Below, piece after piece: positions 15,786-19,914 of a DNA stretch of 19,914 bases. Within the stretch, counting starts at the first letter, position 1, and the number at the start of each line of letters is the position of its first letter. The notes beneath the pieces are model-generated. The model did no database searches. It had not been told where the DNA came from and worked only from the letters and a program-made list of their open reading frames with translations. Both the position numbers and the translations under genes were made by a program. Origin of the DNA: Bacteroidota bacterium (GTDB taxonomy: Bacteria > Bacteroidota > Ignavibacteria > Ignavibacteriales > Ignavibacteriaceae); the NCBI GenBank assembly GCA_021790055.1, contig JAJYIL010000007.1, positions 1 through 19,914 on the forward strand, in the 5' to 3' direction.

Positions 15786-17030
15786 ATGAATATTACAGTG
15801 TATTTACCGAAGCTTATGCCTGGAATTAAGATTGAAGAAGTCCTCACCAAAGAATTTTTAAGCCTGAAGCCTCTATCCCCTTTTGATAAAACCAGCATAG
15901 AATTTCTATCCGGCTTGTCAAACAAAATTCTAAGCGCTAAAAATTTAAAAGGATTCCCGGAACTCGTAGCGCTCGCTTACTGGCTGAGAAGATCGAACAT
16001 CGTCTCTATTATTAATTCATTTAAAGATGAAATTCCGGAGAGTGAAATAATAGTTCCAAGAGGAATTGCATTCCACGTTGCGCCGTCGAATGTTGACAGC
16101 ATTTTTCTTTACTCATGGGCGCTTTCGCTTTTGGTTGGAAATATAAATATCATCCGGGTAACTCAGAATACTAACGAACAGCTTGATTCATTGCTTAAAG
16201 TAATGAGAGAAATGTTCTCGGATAATAAATGGGATCAAATAGCAGCTAGAAATTTCGTAGTAACCTATCCACATGAAGATTCAATAAACCGTTTAGTTTC
16301 AGTTCATTCAGACGTAAGAGTCATGTGGGGAGGAGACAAAACAATAAATTCATTTCGCGTCCTTCCTTCAAAACCAACTGCAAAGGATATTTCTTTTGCA
16401 GATAAGTTTTCTTATTCAATAATTAATGCTCTGTTGTTTAACGAATCGGCTGAAGAAATGAAATCAAACCTTGCCAAACAATTTTATAACGATGCTTACT
16501 GGTTCGATCAGATGGCTTGCGCATCCCCAAGGTTCGTTCTATTTACCGGTGAAAAATCAGCTTGCGAAACAGCAAGCAGACAATTCTGGCAGCAGATTGG
16601 GAATGAATTAGTAAGGCGCAATAAAGCCGACTCAATCGATATTGCCATGGAGAAGCTTGTTTATCTTTACGAATCAATTTCAAAATCGGAAAATGCTTCG
16701 CCATCCGGGATGCCGGAACAATTTAAGCCGGCTGTCCTTCACGTAAACAAAAATGAAATTGCTAAGTTCAGAGAATCATGCGGCGGCGGCTTCTTTTTCG
16801 AATGCTTCCTTGAAAGCACGGATGAACTGGTTCCGCTTGTAAGCCGTAAAGATCAAACTCTCGCCTACTTCGGATTTTCGAAAAATGAATTGAATGATTT
16901 AGCGCAAAAAATAAATGGCGCTGGTATCGATAGAATTGTTCCTATCGGGCAAGCACTAAACTTCTCATCTTCATGGGATGGGTATTCTTTGTTAAGCGAG
17001 CTGAGTAAAAGAGTTCATATTGTTTCATAA
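15786..17030 (+). CDS. LuxC-like acyl reductase
   Basis: A 414-residue NADPH-dependent reductase of the LuxC family, which reduces an enzyme-bound acyl group to an aldehyde. Motifs: PRGIAFHVAPSNVDSIF (91-107), RVMWGGDKTI (178-187) and DQMACASPR (241-249), in which Cys245 is the nucleophile that receives the acyl group from LuxE. It is somewhat shorter than marine-luminescence LuxC (about 480 residues). The ATG at 15786 has GGAAG five bases upstream and starts one base after the LuxE stop; a GTG at 15771 overlapping LuxE is less likely. No luciferase genes are near, so the aldehyde must serve another purpose, either as the product or as an intermediate. Confidence 0.9.
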   Translation: MNITVYLPKLMPGIKIEEVLTKEFLSLKPLSPFDKTSIEFLSGLSNKILSAKNLKGFPELVALAYWLRRSNIVSIINSFKDEIPESEIIVPRGIAFHVAPSNVDSIFLYSWALSLLVGNINIIRVTQNTNEQLDSLLKVMREMFSDNKWDQIAARNFVVTYPHEDSINRLVSVHSDVRVMWGGDKTINSFRVLPSKPTAKDISFADKFSYSIINALLFNESAEEMKSNLAKQFYNDAYWFDQMACASPRFVLFTGEKSACETASRQFWQQIGNELVRRNKADSIDIAMEKLVYLYESISKSENASPSGMPEQFKPAVLHVNKNEIAKFRESCGGGFFFECFLESTDELVPLVSRKDQTLAYFGFSKNELNDLAQKINGAGIDRIVPIGQALNFSSSWDGYSLLSELSKRVHIVS

Positions 17031-17058
17031 CAATAATAGTACTGTAAAGTTTTATTGA

Positions 17059-18363
17059 ATGGTTAAGAGAATATCTTCGTCATTACAAAAGGTCAGGCAT
17101 AACACCTTCTCTTCTTTAAAAGTCAGAAACTATCGTTTGTATTTTATCGGTCAGAGCATTTCTCTATCCGGCACCTGGATGCAAACGATCGGTCAAGCAT
17201 GGCTGGTGTTAAAGCTGACCAACTCGGGAACCGCGCTTGGTTTGGTTACTGCGCTGCAGTTTCTGCCTGTACTTATTTTTGGCGCTATGGGCGGTGTAAT
17301 TGCAGACCGTACTTCAAAAAGAAAGCTGCTCTACTTTACTCAATCAAGCGCTGCAGTGCTTGCACTTATTTTGGCAATATTAGTTGCATCGCACACTATA
17401 CAGCTTTGGATGCTGTATATTTTAGCTACGCTGCTTGGTCTGGTAAATGCAGTCGATAATCCTGCACGCAGAACATTTGTACTTGAAATGGTAGGAAGCC
17501 AGCAATTAGGCAATGCAATAACGCTCTTCTCCACAACATTTAATCTAAGCAGAATAATTGGACCGGCAATTGCAGGCGCGGTAATTGCGGCAGCCGGCTT
17601 AGCGCCCTGCTTCTTTATAAATGCAGTTTCCTTTATAGCAGTATTAGTTTGTCTTTTCATGATGCGTTCTGAGGAACTTTACCCGGTAGAGCCCGTAAAG
17701 CGCGCCAAAGGACAATTGCGTGAAGGACTAAAGTACGTCGGCAGTTCTCCTTTGCTGCGTAACTTTTTGATTATGATGGCAATTGTCGGTACGCTAACGT
17801 ATGAGTTCCAAGTAAACCTTCCGCTTATTGCAAAATATACTTTTCATTCAAACGCAAACGGGTTCGCTTTGTTGAATTCGGCTTTGGGCTTGGGCGCAGT
17901 ACTCGGCGGCTTGGCTTCTGCGAGCAGAAAGAAAATGACTACGGCAAGCTTAGTCTTCACAACGTTTGCATTTGGTGTTTCCGTTATTCTTGCGGCTATC
18001 TCACCAAGCTTGCGCATTGCACTTTTAGCAATGATAATTGTAGGCGTATTTTCTATTAGATTTGGAGCCACCGGAGAAACGATGCTTCAACTTGAAAGCG
18101 CTCCAAACATGAGAAGTAGAGTTATGTCTTTATGGTCAGTCGCCTTCTTAGGTTCTACGCCTATAGGCGGACCAATTGTGGGATGGATCGGCGAATATGC
18201 TTCCCCAAGATGGAGTTTAACCGTTAGCGGGCTCGCAGCAATAGCCGCCGGCTTCTATGGCTTTCTAACACTAAGCGACAAATACCAGAATAAATCCTCA
18301 AGTAAGAAAAATGAAGCCACTCCGGTTACAATTGAAAAAGAAAAAGCGAAAGAAATGATCTGA
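17059..18363 (+). CDS. MFS exporter, MFS_3/EntS-like
   Basis: A 434-residue inner-membrane transporter with about 12 hydrophobic helices and a polar tail of about 25 residues. FSSLKVRNYRLYFIGQSISLSGTWMQ at 17-42 is the start typical of the MFS_3 group that includes the enterobactin exporter EntS, and GGVIADRTSKRKLL (78-91) is the MFS motif A between helices 2 and 3. Members are mostly proton-driven exporters of small molecules. It follows LuxC by 28 bases in the same direction, so export of the cluster's product is a natural reading. No good Shine-Dalgarno precedes the ATG. A short inverted repeat (AATGAT/ATCATT) spans the stop. Confidence 0.9.
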   Translation: MVKRISSSLQKVRHNTFSSLKVRNYRLYFIGQSISLSGTWMQTIGQAWLVLKLTNSGTALGLVTALQFLPVLIFGAMGGVIADRTSKRKLLYFTQSSAAVLALILAILVASHTIQLWMLYILATLLGLVNAVDNPARRTFVLEMVGSQQLGNAITLFSTTFNLSRIIGPAIAGAVIAAAGLAPCFFINAVSFIAVLVCLFMMRSEELYPVEPVKRAKGQLREGLKYVGSSPLLRNFLIMMAIVGTLTYEFQVNLPLIAKYTFHSNANGFALLNSALGLGAVLGGLASASRKKMTTASLVFTTFAFGVSVILAAISPSLRIALLAMIIVGVFSIRFGATGETMLQLESAPNMRSRVMSLWSVAFLGSTPIGGPIVGWIGEYASPRWSLTVSGLAAIAAGFYGFLTLSDKYQNKSSSKKNEATPVTIEKEKAKEMI

Positions 18364-18425
18364 ATCATTCTCTTATGATGATTTAACTCGTCTAAAGATA
18401 GTCTTAAAGATTTATTTTTAACCAA

Positions 18426-19196
18426 ATGGAAAAAATCATTTTAAATAATTCAAGAAATAAAATTCTTGCCGGGATATTTTACCATGCTAAAGGCGAAAAG
18501 GTAATAGTAATGTGCCACGGTTACTCTTCCGACAAATCTATGGAAGGCAGGGCTCAAACTCTGGCAAACAAGCTTACTTCATCTGGCTTTAGTTGTTTTG
18601 CTTTTGATTTCAGCGGGTGCGGCGAGAGTGAAGATGATTCGCTTTCCATAACAAAAGAGATCGAGGATCTCCACTCTGCGGTTAATTATGTAAAATCACT
18701 CGGCTATAAAAAAATCGCTTTGTATGGACACAGCCTCGGAGCGTTGATTTGCTTGATGGCGTACTCACCGGAAATAATTACTATGGTATTAAGCGGAGCT
18801 TTAACGGATACGATTATTCAGGAGGTTAAGACACATTATTCTCAAGAGCAAATAAATGAGTTGATGGAAAAGGGACAAATTTCATTATCTGTAAAAAACC
18901 CTTTGAGAGATTCACTCGTTATCGACAAACAGATGCTTGCAGATCTGGAAGAGTTGAATCAGAAACAAGTTTTATCGAAAGTTAAATGCCCTGTATTAAT
19001 TATTCATGGAAATACCGGACCCGATGAATTAATGCTTCTTACAAAGACACAAAATGGAATACGGTTTCTACCTGCCGGAAGCAAGATAAAAATAATCAAC
19101 GGCGCCGGGCATAATTTTGATAACCACATTGAAACACTTACCAAATTAACCAATGATTGGTTCAAGAAATATTTAGACTATAGTAATCCCCCTTGA
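18426..19196 (+). CDS. alpha/beta hydrolase (serine esterase/thioesterase-like)
   Basis: A 256-residue single-domain alpha/beta hydrolase of the S33/cinnamoyl-esterase-like group. It has an oxyanion-hole HGYSS (31-35), the nucleophile elbow GHSLG with Ser103 (101-105), an acid near NTGPDEL (Asp200) and the catalytic His229 in GAGHNFDNH. No signal peptide is seen, so it acts in the cytoplasm. It starts 62 bases after the exporter gene without a clear ribosome binding site, so membership of the same transcript is uncertain. In lux operons LuxD is an alpha/beta thioesterase that supplies the acid to LuxE/LuxC. This protein could play that part here, but it is not an obvious LuxD homologue. Confidence 0.8.
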   Translation: MEKIILNNSRNKILAGIFYHAKGEKVIVMCHGYSSDKSMEGRAQTLANKLTSSGFSCFAFDFSGCGESEDDSLSITKEIEDLHSAVNYVKSLGYKKIALYGHSLGALICLMAYSPEIITMVLSGALTDTIIQEVKTHYSQEQINELMEKGQISLSVKNPLRDSLVIDKQMLADLEELNQKQVLSKVKCPVLIIHGNTGPDELMLLTKTQNGIRFLPAGSKIKIINGAGHNFDNHIETLTKLTNDWFKKYLDYSNPP

Positions 19197-19914
19197 CTTG
19201 GAAGCAGCCTTTTAAACTCTGGCTTCGATTTAATCATACTCCTTATGTAGTCTGCTAATTCACTTATTCTTTTATATTGATTATTTTGAAAACTGGGATG
19301 GATGTATCCCTGTACTCCAATACAAGCGTTAATAAATTCTCATATAACTGGTCCTCAAGTATTTTTCTTGACTTTGCGGCTGCTCTTCCTCTTCTTGTTC
19401 GTCCTGCGCAAATATCGGGCTGATGGATAAAAACGTATATAAAAATACGACCGGCAAAATGTACTTGAAAATAGATTTCATATCATCACCTGAAGTTTAA
19501 ATTTAAAATAAATACGGGAACTAGAATTTTTATTAATTATAAATGGACTTGCCGATTTTTAGGAATCAACTGCCGGATGGATAAAATGCAGTGCAGTTAA
19601 TTCCGCTGTCAAATAAATTTAATTGATGATGAATTGAATTATCTTGGTATGTCTATAGAGTCAACACTGGCATTAAGACAAGTAAGGCTATTGCATAGTT
19701 TTGTAGAAACGGTAAGGTAAATATCGCCAGGTAATAAGAACACAAAGATTTTTTAACATCAAGAACTCGTTTCAACTATAATTCTCCTTTAAGGAAAAAG
19801 TTTTAAGCAAACCGTAATGAAATAAGAACCATTAAAAATACATATTTATAATCGTGCAATACTTTATATAATCAAGTAGGTTTTATTTTTTAAAGCGAAA
19901 CAGAGACTGAGCTA
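19197..19914. other. gene-poor end of window
   Basis: No reading frame of confident coding character covers this stretch. It holds the 50-codon signal-peptide frame at 19329-19481 on the minus strand with an open continuation in another frame down to 19178, and a 40-codon hydrophobic minus-strand frame at 19653-19775 with a TTG start behind AAGGAG. An 11-base palindrome, TCCTTTAAGGA, lies at 19785-19795. The bases from about 19796 to the end are AT-rich and show nothing recognisable. Confidence 0.4.
19329..19481 (-). CDS. small secreted protein or front of a frameshifted gene
   Basis: A 50-residue frame not recognised as any family. Residues 1-25 are a textbook signal peptide: MKS, a Lys, a hydrophobic core, then PIFAQ with cleavage expected after FA. 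A very acidic stretch DEQEEEEQ follows, then a short polar tail. AGGTG lies six bases before the ATG, an unusually good start for chance. Shortly before its TAA, another frame opens and runs on to 19178 with protein-like content (ISELADYIRSMIKSKPEFKR), so the original product was probably about 100 residues and is broken by a one-base change, real or a sequencing error. Confidence 0.4.
   Translation of the reverse strand: MKSIFKYILPVVFLYTFLSISPIFAQDEQEEEEQPQSQEKYLRTSYMRIY

Noticed and set aside
17199..18071. Several reading frames inside the exporter gene on both strands
   Set aside because: They are shadows of the exporter frame with low-complexity or unlikely composition and no start signals.
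18354..18369. Hairpin AATGAT/ATCATT over the exporter stop as a terminator
   Set aside because: Only six A/T-rich pairs and no T-run follow; too weak to call, and the hydrolase may still be co-transcribed.
14684..19196. A complete bioluminescence (lux) operon
   Set aside because: LuxE- and LuxC-like genes are present, but no luciferase subunit is found and the hydrolase is not a clear LuxD.
19200..19230. Terminator after the hydrolase gene
   Set aside because: Only a 4-5 bp imperfect stem (GAAGC/GCTTC or AGCC/GGCT) without a proper T-run.
1..19914. CRISPR array, tRNA/rRNA genes, insertion sequences or prophage genes
   Set aside because: No regularly spaced repeats, no tRNA-like cloverleaf, and no transposase or integrase frames were seen on reading both strands.

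Overview
The window is AT-rich DNA from a Gram-negative bacterium. It encodes outer-membrane beta-barrels with a terminal aromatic residue, a lipobox-bearing envelope protein and a type I-alpha glutamine synthetase. Good Shine-Dalgarno sequences (AGGAGA, GAGGA, GGAGGA) precede many genes, which argues against a typical member of the Bacteroidetes. A relative in the FCB group such as Ignavibacteria/Melioribacter would fit. This placement is inferred from style, not from a marker gene.

Region 1 (1-6675, plus strand) looks like a nitrogen and amino-acid module. After a probable C-terminal gene remnant and about 650 bases of gene-free DNA come a BBP2/OmpL-like porin and an APC-family amino-acid permease, 27 bases apart. 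A hairpin follows, then a PP2C phosphatase, a tail-anchored Ser/Thr kinase and glutamine synthetase. The synthetase start codon overlaps the kinase stop (ATGA). The order suggests uptake across both membranes, a reversible phosphorylation switch and assimilation of ammonia into glutamine.

Region 2 (6677-7972, minus strand) is one unrecognised envelope protein with a lipobox, two similar beta-rich units, a glycine-zipper segment and a C-terminal outer-membrane barrel. It converges on glutamine synthetase with a one-base gap. The 457-base divergent intergenic region (7973-8429) holds an extended -10 promoter element and a perfect 15-bp palindrome upstream of region 3.

Region 3 (8430-18363, possibly to 19196, plus strand) is the most interesting part: a compact gene cluster of biosynthetic character. 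In order it encodes two tandem stand-alone amino-acid-type adenylation enzymes, a GNAT acyltransferase, a carrier protein, a FabG-like SDR reductase, a third acyl-adenylating enzyme, a LuxE-like acyl-protein synthetase, a LuxC-like acyl reductase and an MFS_3/EntS-like exporter. An alpha/beta hydrolase follows. No luciferase, condensation domain, ketosynthase, glycosyltransferase or phosphopantetheinyl transferase is present. The simplest reading is a pathway that activates amino acid(s) and a carboxylic acid, loads carrier protein, reduces the acyl group to an aldehyde through LuxE/LuxC, and exports the product. The product is unknown.

Region 4 (19197-19914) holds no confident gene. A 50-residue reading frame with a signal peptide on the minus strand may be the front of a frameshifted small secreted protein.
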